Origin: Dokdonella sp.
GTDB taxonomy: Bacteria; Pseudomonadota; Gammaproteobacteria; Xanthomonadales; Rhodanobacteraceae
Length of the DNA: 64,000 nucleotides
Assembly: GCA_019634795.1 (NCBI GenBank)
Contig: JAHCAR010000002.1
Location: forward strand, 226,628-290,627
Reading direction: 5' to 3'
In this document: positions 1 through 7,690 of the stretch, piece by piece
Position numbering within the stretch: position 1 is the stretch's first letter
Layout of the letters: every line of letters begins with the position of its first letter
Program-made: the position numbers and the translations under genes
Notes under the pieces: generated by a model
The model's database searches: none
The model's input: only the letters and a program-made list of their open reading frames with translations
What the model was told of the DNA's origin: nothing

Positions 1-1
1 C

Positions 2-160
2 AGGGCCGACGAGGCCCGGATTGCCGCGGTGGCCCGCGCCATCCAGGCCTGTGCGGACTGGCACGGGACCCCCGAGGTCCAGGTCCGGCGCAGCGATCCG
101 CGCGAGCTTGCCGCCGGCCTGCGTGCAGCCCTGCGCTCGGCAAGTCAGGCCGCACGCTGA
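2..160 (+). CDS. C-terminal end of an unidentified protein (cut by the window edge)
   Basis: An open frame enters from the left edge and stops with TGA at 158-160, giving 52 residues that begin RADEARIAAVARAIQ. The Ala/Arg-rich, helix-like composition and third-position GC bias look like real coding sequence. No family could be recognised from so short a tail. It reads in the same direction as the MBL-fold gene 83 bp downstream, so the two may be cotranscribed. Function unknown. Confidence 0.5.
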   Translation, partial: RADEARIAAVARAIQACADWHGTPEVQVRRSDPRELAAGLRAALRSASQAAR

Positions 161-243
161 GGGCTGGCACCGGTGTCCGCGTTTCGCTTCGTGGCCCGCT
201 CTGCGATCATGGGCGACCTCCCGGCCACGTCATCGCCACCCGC

Positions 244-1176
244 ATGGATTTCGAACACGGCATCACCGCCATCGACACGGGTTTCCATCGCCCCTGCTTC
301 GATGCCAGCCACCTGATCGTCGAGGACGGCCGCGCCGCGTTCATCGACGTCGGCACCAATTATTCGATACCGGGGCTGCTCGCCGAGCTCGACAACAAGG
401 GCGTGCGGCGCGAGGACGTCGACTACGTGATCGTCACCCACGTCCATCTCGATCATGCCGGCGGCGCCGGCGAGATCATGCGCCAGTTGCCGAATGCGCG
501 GCTGGCCGTGCACCCGCGTGGCGCCCCGCACATGATCAATCCGGCCCGCCTGGTCGCCAGCGCGTCCTCGGTGTATGGCGCCGAGGAGGTGCAGCGGACT
601 TATGGCGAACTCGTGCCGGTGCCGGCCGAGCGCGTGCTCGAGATCCGCGACGAGGCGGTGATCCATCTTGGCGGTCGCGCCTTGCGCTGCCTCGATACGC
701 CGGGTCATGCACGCCACCATTTCAGCGTCTGGGATGCGCGCAGCCAGGCCTTCTTCCCGGGCGACACCTTCGGACTCTCATATCGCGAGTTCGACACCGA
801 CAAGGGCGCCTTCATCCTGCCGACGACGACGCCGGTGCAGTTCGATCCGGTTGCACTCAAGGGATCGATCGCGCGCATGCTGCTGTTCCGCCCGCAGGCC
901 ATGTTCCTGACCCACTACAGCCGGGTCGTCGATGTCGAGCGACTCGGTCGCGACCTGTTCGAACAGATCGACGCGATGGTCGCCATCGCCGAATCGATGC
1001 ACGGCCAGCCCGAACGCCACGAGCGCATCAAGGAGCGCCTGGCCGCGCTCTATGTCGAGCGCGCCCTGGCCCACGGTTGCGCGATTAGCGAAGCGCGCAT
1101 CTGCGAACTGCTGGCGTCGGATATCGAACTGAATGCGCAGGGCCTCGAGATCTGGCTCGAGCACGGGCGCCGTTGA
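244..1176 (+). CDS. MBL-fold metallo-hydrolase
   Basis: A 310-residue metallo-beta-lactamase-fold hydrolase. The zinc motif THVHLDHAGG lies at residues 65-74 (H66, H68, D70, H71). Further ligands fit the TPGHARHH stretch near residue 153, the GD of FFPGDTFG and the late LTHYSR. This set is typical of the glyoxalase II/lactonase-like branch, which usually hydrolyses thioesters or lactones in the cytoplasm. There is no signal peptide. The ATG at 244 starts the conserved N-terminal strand. The substrate cannot be read from the sequence. The family assignment is firm; any specific activity would be a guess. Confidence 0.88.
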   Translation: MDFEHGITAIDTGFHRPCFDASHLIVEDGRAAFIDVGTNYSIPGLLAELDNKGVRREDVDYVIVTHVHLDHAGGAGEIMRQLPNARLAVHPRGAPHMINPARLVASASSVYGAEEVQRTYGELVPVPAERVLEIRDEAVIHLGGRALRCLDTPGHARHHFSVWDARSQAFFPGDTFGLSYREFDTDKGAFILPTTTPVQFDPVALKGSIARMLLFRPQAMFLTHYSRVVDVERLGRDLFEQIDAMVAIAESMHGQPERHERIKERLAALYVERALAHGCAISEARICELLASDIELNAQGLEIWLEHGRR

Positions 1177-1229
1177 GCGCAGGCGATCCGTTGCCGGCGG
1201 GCCTGGCGGCGCAGGCCGGGTACCAAAAG

Positions 1230-1254
1230 GCATCGCGGCTGAACCCGCTCCTAC
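1230..1254 (-). repeat. GTAG-type REP-like element (single copy)
   Basis: Read on the minus strand this begins GTAGGAGCGGGTTCAGCCGC and continues GATGC. It is nearly the same 25-base core as the repeats near 52.57 and 52.70 kb, with GGTTCAGCC in place of GGCTTCAGCC. It can fold as a small imperfect hairpin. The GTAG start and hairpin core match the REP families described in Stenotrophomonas and Xanthomonas. Confidence 0.6.
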
Positions 1255-1497
1255 AACGAAGCGCATACCAGGGACACGCCAGCGAAATCCGTGCCTGGGA
1301 TTCGCTGCGCCTCGTAGGCGCCTTCGGGAGCGATGCTGGCTCTTCGGTATCGATGCTTCTCGCTCCCGTTGGCGGGAGTCGCGTTGGATTGATTCGTATT
1401 CCTGACCAGTCCTGACGTTCGGCCACCGACAACCGTTCGAGCTGAGCGTAGCTCGCGCCAGCAGGCGAAGTCGAAGCATCGACCCGAGCGACCCTTC

Positions 1498-1640
1498 GAC
1501 TCCGGCCCTGCGGGCCTACGCTCAGGGCGAACGGAGATCGACTCCGGCGCTGCGGGCCTACGCTCAAGGCGAACGGAGATCGACTCCGGCCGTGCAGGCC
1601 TACGCTCAGGGCGAACGGAGATCGACTCCGGCCCTGCGGG
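1498..1640. repeat. 42-bp tandem repeat, three full copies plus a partial fourth
   Basis: Units at 1498-1539, 1540-1581 and 1582-1623 all begin GACTCCGG and end GGCGAACGGAGATC. They differ at only a few positions (for example ccc/cgc/ccg after GACTCCGG). A fourth copy decays after about 17 bases from 1624. The period of 42 is a multiple of three, so the array stays open on the minus strand, but no start signal or protein context supports a gene. Confidence 0.85.
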
Positions 1641-1788
1641 GCTGCGCCCATGGCAAACCGTTGTCGATTGGCTGAGCCTTGAGGCTCCACAGTTAAATCT
1701 TATGGTCCGAATCAACAGGAGTCCGGGCGGCAGAACCATTGCGGGCTGCAGATCCATCGCCGCCGCCCATATATCCGCCACTTCTTGG

Positions 1789-2673
1789 CTAGCGCTTGGG
1801 CCAGTCGACCTCGCCCTCGATGACGGTCTGGGTCTGGCCACCGACCCAGACCGTCGCATCGGCGTCGATGCGGATGTCGAGTTGCGCATCGTGGCCGATT
1901 TCACGACCCTGGCTGACCGTGTAGCCGCGTGCGAGCGGGCCGTCCGGCTCGGCGGCGGCGATATAGGCCGCGACCAGGCCGTTGGCCGCACCCGAGGCCG
2001 GGTCTTCGACGATACCGACCCCGGCCGGAAATGCTCGCAAGGCGACGTCGTAGTCCGAATCCTTGCTGCGTGCGAACACGCACAGGCCCAGGCTGTCGCT
2101 GTCGAGCGCGATCTTCTTGATCGCCGCATGATCGGGATGCCAGGCGCGCAATGCCCATTCCTCGGCGAACTCGGCCAGCCACCAGCGACGTCCGCCTTCT
2201 ACGAAGGCCGGCGGCAGCGCGCCGAGCCGGATCTTGCTCAGGGTCGATCCGAGCAGGCTCTTGCTGTCGACGCCGGTCTTGAGGATCGAGGCCTTGGGCG
2301 CCTGGATCGAGAGACGACGCTCGCCGGCCTGGCCTTCGACGCGGATCGGCAGCAGCCCGGCCTGGCACTCCTGGATCAGCACCCCCTCGTGCGCGCTGGC
2401 GAATCCGGATTGCAGGGCGACGTGCGCGCTGCCGATCGACGGATGACCGGCGAACGCGATCTCGCGCGTCGGCGTGAAGATGCGCAGGCGGTAGCTCGCT
2501 GCCGGCGTGGACGGACGCAGCATGAAGGTGGTCTCGACGATCTCGGTCCAGGCGGCGAACGCCTGCATGGCCGCATCGCTCCAGTCATCGGCACCGACCA
2601 CGACACCGAGCGGATTGCCGCCGCCGGGGCGGTGGGTGAAGACATCGAGCTGGAAGTAGCGATTGGCGGGCAT
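1789..2673 (-). CDS. PhzF-family isomerase-like protein
   Basis: A 294-residue member of the PhzF/diaminopimelate-epimerase-like fold. It starts MPANRYFQLDVFTHRPGGGN, has the catalytic glutamate in the VETTF motif (E47), the FAGHPSIGSAH segment near residue 80, and the C-terminal VEDPASGAANG signature of the second half-barrel. The ATG at 2673 was chosen because the first conserved strand starts there; further upstream the frame loses family likeness. PhzF proteins outside phenazine operons have mostly unknown substrates, and no phenazine genes are present. A second, divergent paralogue lies at 30330-31166. Confidence 0.88.
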   Translation of the reverse strand: MPANRYFQLDVFTHRPGGGNPLGVVVGADDWSDAAMQAFAAWTEIVETTFMLRPSTPAASYRLRIFTPTREIAFAGHPSIGSAHVALQSGFASAHEGVLIQECQAGLLPIRVEGQAGERRLSIQAPKASILKTGVDSKSLLGSTLSKIRLGALPPAFVEGGRRWWLAEFAEEWALRAWHPDHAAIKKIALDSDSLGLCVFARSKDSDYDVALRAFPAGVGIVEDPASGAANGLVAAYIAAAEPDGPLARGYTVSQGREIGHDAQLDIRIDADATVWVGGQTQTVIEGEVDWPKR

Positions 2674-2884
2674 CGGCAAGGTCGACCTGGAAGCCGGAGG
2701 TGGAGAGTCGTCTGTCGGCGGATTGCATTCAATGCAGTCAAGCAGCGCACACCGCCACGCGCATCCGGCGTTCCGGTGTAGGCTTCGCTCCTGAAGCAAC
2801 AGGGCACAAGCTTGCCACGTCTGCTCGCGTGTAGACATGACTTGGGTCCGAACCCTGCAGACTTCCGGTTATAAGGCGAACCCG

Positions 2885-3556
2885 ATGATCACGGTCCATC
2901 ATCTGAACAATTCGCGCTCGCAGCGCGTGCTCTGGCTGCTCGAAGAACTCAAGCTCGACTACGAGGTGATCCGCTACGAGCGCGACGAAAAAACCATGCT
3001 GGCGCCGCCGGCCTTGCGCAAGATCCATCCGCTCGGCAAGTCGCCGGTGATCAGCGACGGCGACATCACCGTGGCCGAATCGGGTGCGATCATCGAGTAC
3101 CTCGTCGACGGCCCCGGCCAGGGTCGACTCAAGCCCGAACAGGGTACCGCCGAGCAGCGGCGCTACACCTACTGGCTGCACTACGCCGAAGGTTCGGCGA
3201 TGCCGCCCTTGCTGATGGGCCTCGTGTTCGCGCGGATTCCGAAGCAGCCGATGCCATTCTTCGTGCGCCCGATCGCGCGCGGCATTGCCGACAAGGTGTT
3301 GGCCAACTTCGTCAACCCGCAGCTGAAGGTCCACCAGGATTTTCTCGAGAGCGAACTGAGGGACCGTGACTGGTTTGCCGGCAGGCACTTCACCGCGGCG
3401 GATATCCAGATGAGCTTCCCGGTCGAGGCCCTGGCCGCGCGCGGCGGGCTCAAGAAGGGCAAGGGCAGGCTCGGCGCCTGGCTCGAGCGCATCCACGACC
3501 GGCCGGCCTACCAGCGTGCCTTGCTGAGAGGCGGTCCGTACGCGCTGATGAGCTAG
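2885..3556 (+). CDS. Glutathione S-transferase
   Basis: A 223-residue cytosolic GST. The thioredoxin-like N-terminal domain starts MITVHHLNNSRSQRVLWLLE, with a serine/asparagine cluster at the usual catalytic position. It includes the cis-proline segment GKSPVISDG and the glutathione-contacting ESGAIIEYL motif. The all-helical C-terminal domain follows from about residue 85. The ATG at 2885 starts exactly at the domain. These enzymes add glutathione to electrophiles or reduce peroxides; the substrate is not predictable here. The PhzF-like gene to the left is divergent, so 2674-2884 should hold both promoters. Confidence 0.92.
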   Translation: MITVHHLNNSRSQRVLWLLEELKLDYEVIRYERDEKTMLAPPALRKIHPLGKSPVISDGDITVAESGAIIEYLVDGPGQGRLKPEQGTAEQRRYTYWLHYAEGSAMPPLLMGLVFARIPKQPMPFFVRPIARGIADKVLANFVNPQLKVHQDFLESELRDRDWFAGRHFTAADIQMSFPVEALAARGGLKKGKGRLGAWLERIHDRPAYQRALLRGGPYALMS

Positions 3557-3572
3557 CCCGGCACGAGGAGTT

Positions 3573-4685
3573 TTGCAGGGGAGTGGACGCTTGCTGACGA
3601 CGGGGGAATTCTGGCCGGGCCTGGCGGCGCCTGTGCTGAACGGACTGGCCTTGTTGCTTGCGCTCGGCTTTCGCCGTAACCGGGCGGTCATGCTGCTGCT
3701 CATCATGAGCTGCGCCGCGCTGGCCCTGGCCGGCCTGGCTTCGGGGGCTGGCGGCGACCGCGGCATCGAGGCGATGCGCATGTTCGCGCCATGGCTGCTG
3801 CTGGCGATCGCGGCCATGCCCGAACGCCGGCTGCTGGCGCGCCGCAACCTTGCCGTGATCGGCCTATTGGCGATCGCGACCTGGCTGACCCTGGCCGCGC
3901 CGGCACATGTCTGGCCCGGACTTCGTGATGCGTTTCCGCTCGGCTGGGTGCCTCTGGAGCGCGGACTGGTCGCCGCCGGCATCGTGCTGCTTGCCGCAGC
4001 GGTGTGCCTCTCGCGCTGGTTGTTCCAGCGCACGGCCATGGAATTCGCCATGGGCCTCGTGCTGATCGTGGTCGGCATCGCCCAGTTGCCGGTGATGCGT
4101 GCAGACGGTGCCAGCAGCCTGTTCTGCGTTGCCGGGCTGATCGCCCTGGTCGCGATCCTGCACGCGTCCTATCGCATGGCCTTCGTCGACGGACTCGCCG
4201 GGTTGCCGAACCGGCGCGCGCTCGATGAGTCGCTGGCACGCATTTCCGGCGACTATGCCGTGGCCATGGTCGATGTCGACCATTTCAAGACCTTCAACGA
4301 CCGCCATGGCCACGCCGCGGGCGACCGTGCGCTGAAGGCGGTGGCCGAACAATTGAAGACGACCCGTGGTGCGAGCGCGTTCCGCTACGGTGGCGAGGAA
4401 TTCTGCCTACTGTTTACCGGCGCGCGCAGCCGCACGGCGAGACAGGCCTGCGAGGAACTGCGCAAGCGCATTGCGGCCACGCCGATTCGCGTGCGCGCCG
4501 CTTCGGGACGCAGCGGGCGCAAGAACAGTACCCGCGCGGGTGCCGGCGAGGTCAGGCTCACGGTCAGCATCGGCCTGGCCGAGCGCGATGCCAGGACGCG
4601 CGAGTCCGACGAGGTACTCAAGGCGGCCGACAAGGCCCTGTACAAGGCCAAGGGCGCCGGACGCAATTGCGTCCGAATCGGTTGA
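3573..4685 (+). CDS. Membrane-bound GGDEF diguanylate cyclase
   Basis: A 370-residue protein with a hydrophobic N-terminal half of about six membrane helices (roughly residues 15-200) followed by a GGDEF domain. The active-site motif is GGEEF at residues 273-277, with the Mg-binding DVDHFK at 234-239. This predicts synthesis of cyclic di-GMP from two GTP at the inner membrane. The RxxD inhibitory site expected five residues before GGEEF reads RGAS, so product inhibition at that site is probably absent. Start: TTG at 3573 with GAGGAG just upstream; spacing is tight, and a TTG at 3591 is an alternative. The gene begins 16 bp after the GST stop. Confidence 0.88.
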   Translation: MQGSGRLLTTGEFWPGLAAPVLNGLALLLALGFRRNRAVMLLLIMSCAALALAGLASGAGGDRGIEAMRMFAPWLLLAIAAMPERRLLARRNLAVIGLLAIATWLTLAAPAHVWPGLRDAFPLGWVPLERGLVAAGIVLLAAAVCLSRWLFQRTAMEFAMGLVLIVVGIAQLPVMRADGASSLFCVAGLIALVAILHASYRMAFVDGLAGLPNRRALDESLARISGDYAVAMVDVDHFKTFNDRHGHAAGDRALKAVAEQLKTTRGASAFRYGGEEFCLLFTGARSRTARQACEELRKRIAATPIRVRAASGRSGRKNSTRAGAGEVRLTVSIGLAERDARTRESDEVLKAADKALYKAKGAGRNCVRIG

Positions 4686-4827
4686 TGCTGAGCACCTGAT
4701 CGCGCGGACCGTCGGTTTGCCTTGTTCTGCACCACCCGATCAAACCTGCCCTTGTCGAGCCGGTTGGTGACGACCGCGGCACCTGCGGCGATTTCGCCCA
4801 TGCGCCGCGTACGCCTCCCACAATGGT

Positions 4828-5364
4828 TCAGCGGCGAACGACAGGCAGGAAGCGGCGATTGCAGAGCAGGGCGGCCGAAACCAGCGAGACGAGGACACCG
4901 ACCGGGAAGATCTCGGCGAAGGTCATCGGCATCCGGAACAGCGGATTGGCATAGTTGACGGCCAGCGTCTCCATCTCGGCGCTGAGAGCGGCGATGGCCT
5001 CGGCGCTGGCGCCCTTGGCCTTCTGCTCGGCGATCATGGCCTGGCTGTAGGCAGCGATGAAATCGATGTCGGTCATGGCCATGGCGGCTTCCCAGGCCAG
5101 CATGTAGATCAGGCTGGCAATCAGACTGATGCCGAGGCCGATTCCGAGGGCCGGCCAGAAGCGGATCACGCCGCCGCGCTCGATATCACGCTGGCGCTTG
5201 ATCGCGATGAAGATCGTGCTGAATGCGACGAGCATGGTCAGGTAGCCGACGAGCATGCCCCAGCTCGGTGGCAGCTCGTCCTTGCTCGCGATGCACATGT
5301 AGGACATCGGCAGGCCGGCGATGATGCCTGCAATCAGCCCGTACTTCAGAATCGTCTTGCCCAT
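4828..5364 (-). CDS. DUF4199 membrane protein
   Basis: A 178-residue integral membrane protein with four hydrophobic segments (about residues 5-25, 35-55, 70-95 and 145-168). The helix pattern and the MDIDFIAAY-like middle (here TDIDFIAAYSQAM) are typical of DUF4199. No catalytic residues are visible. It lies 103 bp downstream of, and in the same direction as, a membrane-tethered LuxR-type regulator. The pair probably forms a unit, and the DUF4199 protein is a candidate partner or target of that regulator. Function unknown. Confidence 0.8.
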   Translation of the reverse strand: MGKTILKYGLIAGIIAGLPMSYMCIASKDELPPSWGMLVGYLTMLVAFSTIFIAIKRQRDIERGGVIRFWPALGIGLGISLIASLIYMLAWEAAMAMTDIDFIAAYSQAMIAEQKAKGASAEAIAALSAEMETLAVNYANPLFRMPMTFAEIFPVGVLVSLVSAALLCNRRFLPVVRR

Positions 5365-5467
5365 CGGGTCTCTCCGGTTGCTGCGCTGGCGCCATTGGCG
5401 GCCGGTTCGGGTGCGGGATCAATCGCCCGAAAGGGTGAGCGGGTACAAATCACCCGAAAATCACCGA

Positions 5468-5881
5468 TCAGGAAACAATGCCGAGCTCGCGGGCGCGGTG
5501 GATCGCCTCGGTTCGGCGCCTTGCGCCCAATTTCTCGAACAGCCGGGTGACGTGGGTCTTGACTGTGTTCGGCGAGACCTCGAGGCGCCGGGCGATTTCC
5601 TTGTTCGAAAGGCCGGCGGCCAGTTCCCTGAGCACCTCCAGCTCGCGCGGACTGATGCCGAGGGCAGCGAGGGCCTGCGGATTGCCGTCGTCCGGCAGGC
5701 TGCGATGCCGCCCGAACAAGCGTGCGCCGACGAACACGCCGAGCCCCAGGAAGGCCGCGGCGACGAGCAGTATGTAGATGTCTTCCCAGTGCGAGCGCGC
5801 CAGGCGCTGGTAGTCCAGCCACTGCAGCACGGCGGTCCCGGCCGCGAGCATGGCGCCGTAGAGAACGAGTCGCCCGCGCAT
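5468..5881 (-). CDS. LuxR-type transcriptional regulator with two N-terminal membrane helices
   Basis: A 137-residue protein with two hydrophobic helices (about residues 4-22 and 33-53), a short linker, and a C-terminal LuxR/GerE helix-turn-helix. The motifs SPRELEVLRELAAGLSNKEI and NTVKTHVTRLFEKLGA are intact. There is no receiver or ligand-binding domain, so any signal would come through the membrane segment or a partner such as the DUF4199 protein. The ATG at 5881 follows GGGAGG about 11 bases upstream. Longer in-frame extensions overlap the YkgJ gene and look non-coding. Confidence 0.85.
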   Translation of the reverse strand: MRGRLVLYGAMLAAGTAVLQWLDYQRLARSHWEDIYILLVAAAFLGLGVFVGARLFGRHRSLPDDGNPQALAALGISPRELEVLRELAAGLSNKEIARRLEVSPNTVKTHVTRLFEKLGARRRTEAIHRARELGIVS

Positions 5882-6012
5882 GATTCGCCATTCCCTCCCC
5901 GTGCTGCACTCAGCCGCCGATGGCCGGCCATGCTTGCCAGGCACAAGAATACCGTCGAAAGCGGGCGCTGGCAGTCCCTGCCGATTCGAGAACGTGCGCG
6001 AACCGGGGCCGT

Positions 6013-6333
6013 TCAGAGCACCGCCAGGGCCAGCCGGCGGTCGTTGTCGCGCACGCTGCGGCAATCGCCGCCGCCCATGGCGAAGTCCCGGCAGACCTGC
6101 GGACGCAGGCGGTAGATCGTGCAGCGCATCGTCTCGCGGTCGAGCGCGGTGCACCAGCCGTCGTCGCGGCGGCGCATCACGTCCATGCCATGTTCGTCCT
6201 GGTCTACGAGATAGGCGGGGGTGGGGTCGTCGGCCATGACGTAGACGGTCAGGCGGCAGCAGACCGCCTCGCAATGGCTGCAGAGGATGGTCGGATCGAT
6301 GCGGTCATCGTCGCTGGCGGATTCGGCGTCCAT
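6013..6333 (-). CDS. YkgJ-family cysteine cluster protein
   Basis: A 106-residue protein with a cysteine set typical of the YkgJ/Fe-S oxidoreductase-like family. An N-terminal CSHCEAVCC is followed by WCTALD, MRCTIY and the late QVCRDF. These probably bind zinc or an iron-sulfur cluster. No signal peptide. Its ATG lies one base after the stop of the epimerase-like gene upstream (TGA-A-ATG), so translation is likely coupled. Biochemical role unknown. Confidence 0.85.
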   Translation of the reverse strand: MDAESASDDDRIDPTILCSHCEAVCCRLTVYVMADDPTPAYLVDQDEHGMDVMRRRDDGWCTALDRETMRCTIYRLRPQVCRDFAMGGGDCRSVRDNDRRLALAVL

Positions 6334-6334
6334 T

Positions 6335-7486
6335 TCATCCCGGGCTCTTGGTCGCCTTGCTTTTCCAGGCGGCCAGCACTTCGGCTTCGCGCTCGGCGCT
6401 GACGCCGGCGCCGAGCTTGGCCTGGCGCTCGGCGGGAAGCGTGCGGAACCAGGCCAGTGTATCGCTGGCGGTGGTCGCCAGGGAGCGGAAGCTCAATCCG
6501 GCCTTGAGCGCACGCACGATGCTGCGCGAGGCAAAGCCGGCCGAATCGCCCTGGGCCGGGATCCAGACCGGCATGTCCGACCATGGCGCGACCTTCTGTT
6601 CCTCGAGAAACGCGGTCGGCACCCAGTTCAGGTGCGCACCGGCGGCGTTCGTCGCGCGGATGCCGTAGAGCATCGCCGCGGTGCTCATCGGATAGTCCGG
6701 CCCGGTTGCATTGAAGGTGCCGAAGCGGCGTGACTCGACCAGGCGGATCATCCACTCGGCCAGGTCGCGAGCGTCGATGAACTGTACCGGATCGCTGCCG
6801 TCGCCCGGCGCCAGCACCTCGCCACCACGAGCCAGGCGCACCGGCCAGTAGCTGAATCGATCGGTCGGATCGCCGGGCCCGACGATCAGGCCGGGGCGCA
6901 CGATCGTGGTGATGTCCGGAAACCATTTCGCGGCTTCGCGCTCGCAGGCGGCCTTGAGCGGCCCGTACAGGCGCAGGTCGGCCAGCATCGATTCGCGGGT
7001 TTCCTTCATGACGTCCTTGCCGGCGTATTTCTCGAGTGCGGCATTTTCGTCGGCGTTCGGTTGGCTGTTGTCCGCATACACCGAGATGGTCGACACGAAG
7101 ACATATTGGCCGACCTTGCCCTTGAGGACCTTGCCGGCATCGCGAACCCAGTACGGGGTGCTGGTCGGATTGTCGATGCAGACATCCCACTCGCGCCCCT
7201 TGAGCGCGTCGAGGCTGCCGTCCGAACGATCGCCCCTCAGGTGCTCGACTGCCGCCGGCAGATCGGCCTCGCGCTTGCCGCGATTGAATACGGTGACCTG
7301 GTGGCCGCGGGCCAGCGCATAACGGACCTGGTGCGGGCCGATGAAGCCGGTGCCGCCGAGGATGAGGATGCGCAGGGGTTTGCCGCCTTGCCCTGGCAGC
7401 GCGGCAGAGTAGGCCCGGCTCGTGGTCAGGCCGATGGCGCCGGCAAGGGCGCCCAACTTGATAAGATTGCGACGGCTGATCGACAT
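6335..7486 (-). CDS. Tat-exported NAD-dependent epimerase/dehydratase-like protein
   Basis: A 383-residue extended short-chain dehydrogenase-like protein. Residues 1-28 form a twin-arginine signal (SRRNLIKLGALAGAIG) ending near the ASA-like SAALPG site. The mature part begins with the Rossmann motif ILGGTGFIGPH, then VTVFNRGKR and a GDRSDG nucleotide-binding turn. A Tat leader fits a protein folded with its cofactor before export. It matches the 'NAD-dependent epimerase' group that includes mRNA-binding-like CSP41 relatives. Substrate unknown. The downstream YkgJ gene is one base away. Confidence 0.85.
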   Translation of the reverse strand: MSISRRNLIKLGALAGAIGLTTSRAYSAALPGQGGKPLRILILGGTGFIGPHQVRYALARGHQVTVFNRGKREADLPAAVEHLRGDRSDGSLDALKGREWDVCIDNPTSTPYWVRDAGKVLKGKVGQYVFVSTISVYADNSQPNADENAALEKYAGKDVMKETRESMLADLRLYGPLKAACEREAAKWFPDITTIVRPGLIVGPGDPTDRFSYWPVRLARGGEVLAPGDGSDPVQFIDARDLAEWMIRLVESRRFGTFNATGPDYPMSTAAMLYGIRATNAAGAHLNWVPTAFLEEQKVAPWSDMPVWIPAQGDSAGFASRSIVRALKAGLSFRSLATTASDTLAWFRTLPAERQAKLGAGVSAEREAEVLAAWKSKATKSPG

Positions 7487-7690
7487 GGCTCGCTTCCCGA
7501 AGTCCGACAGGTGAGGGTTGACGATTCATTCCGGCGCGGCCACGGGTGCCGGGTCGGAATGTCGGCGCAGCGTGGCCTGAAACCCGTATCGGCATACAGT
7601 GCCATCGGTCCTGCCCGGTGGCGCGGCCCGCCCGACAGGCCGCTGCCCGGCATCGTGCATCCCTCAAATCCAGTTCCCTCCCGGTATCCC

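Larger units (their letters stand above)
1177..1788. other. 612-bp gene-free gap carrying dispersed and tandem repeats
   Basis: There is no convincing gene between the MBL-fold hydrolase and the leftward PhzF-like gene. The short frames on both strands are repeat-derived (on the minus strand a reiterated SPFALSVG peptide). The gap contains one GTAG-type REP half, a stretch near 1429-1497 resembling the common chromosomal 'CCGTTCG...GTCGAAGCATCGA' repeat, and a 42-bp tandem array. The genes on either side converge here, and no hairpin followed by a T-run was seen. Confidence 0.6.

Noticed and set aside
1498-1640. A CRISPR array
   Set aside because: The units are contiguous 42-bp tandem copies with no unique spacers between them, and no cas gene is near.
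7061-7690. A 5' extension of the uup reading frame
   Set aside because: The extension is antisense to the epimerase gene, and Uup's conserved N-terminus begins at 7691.
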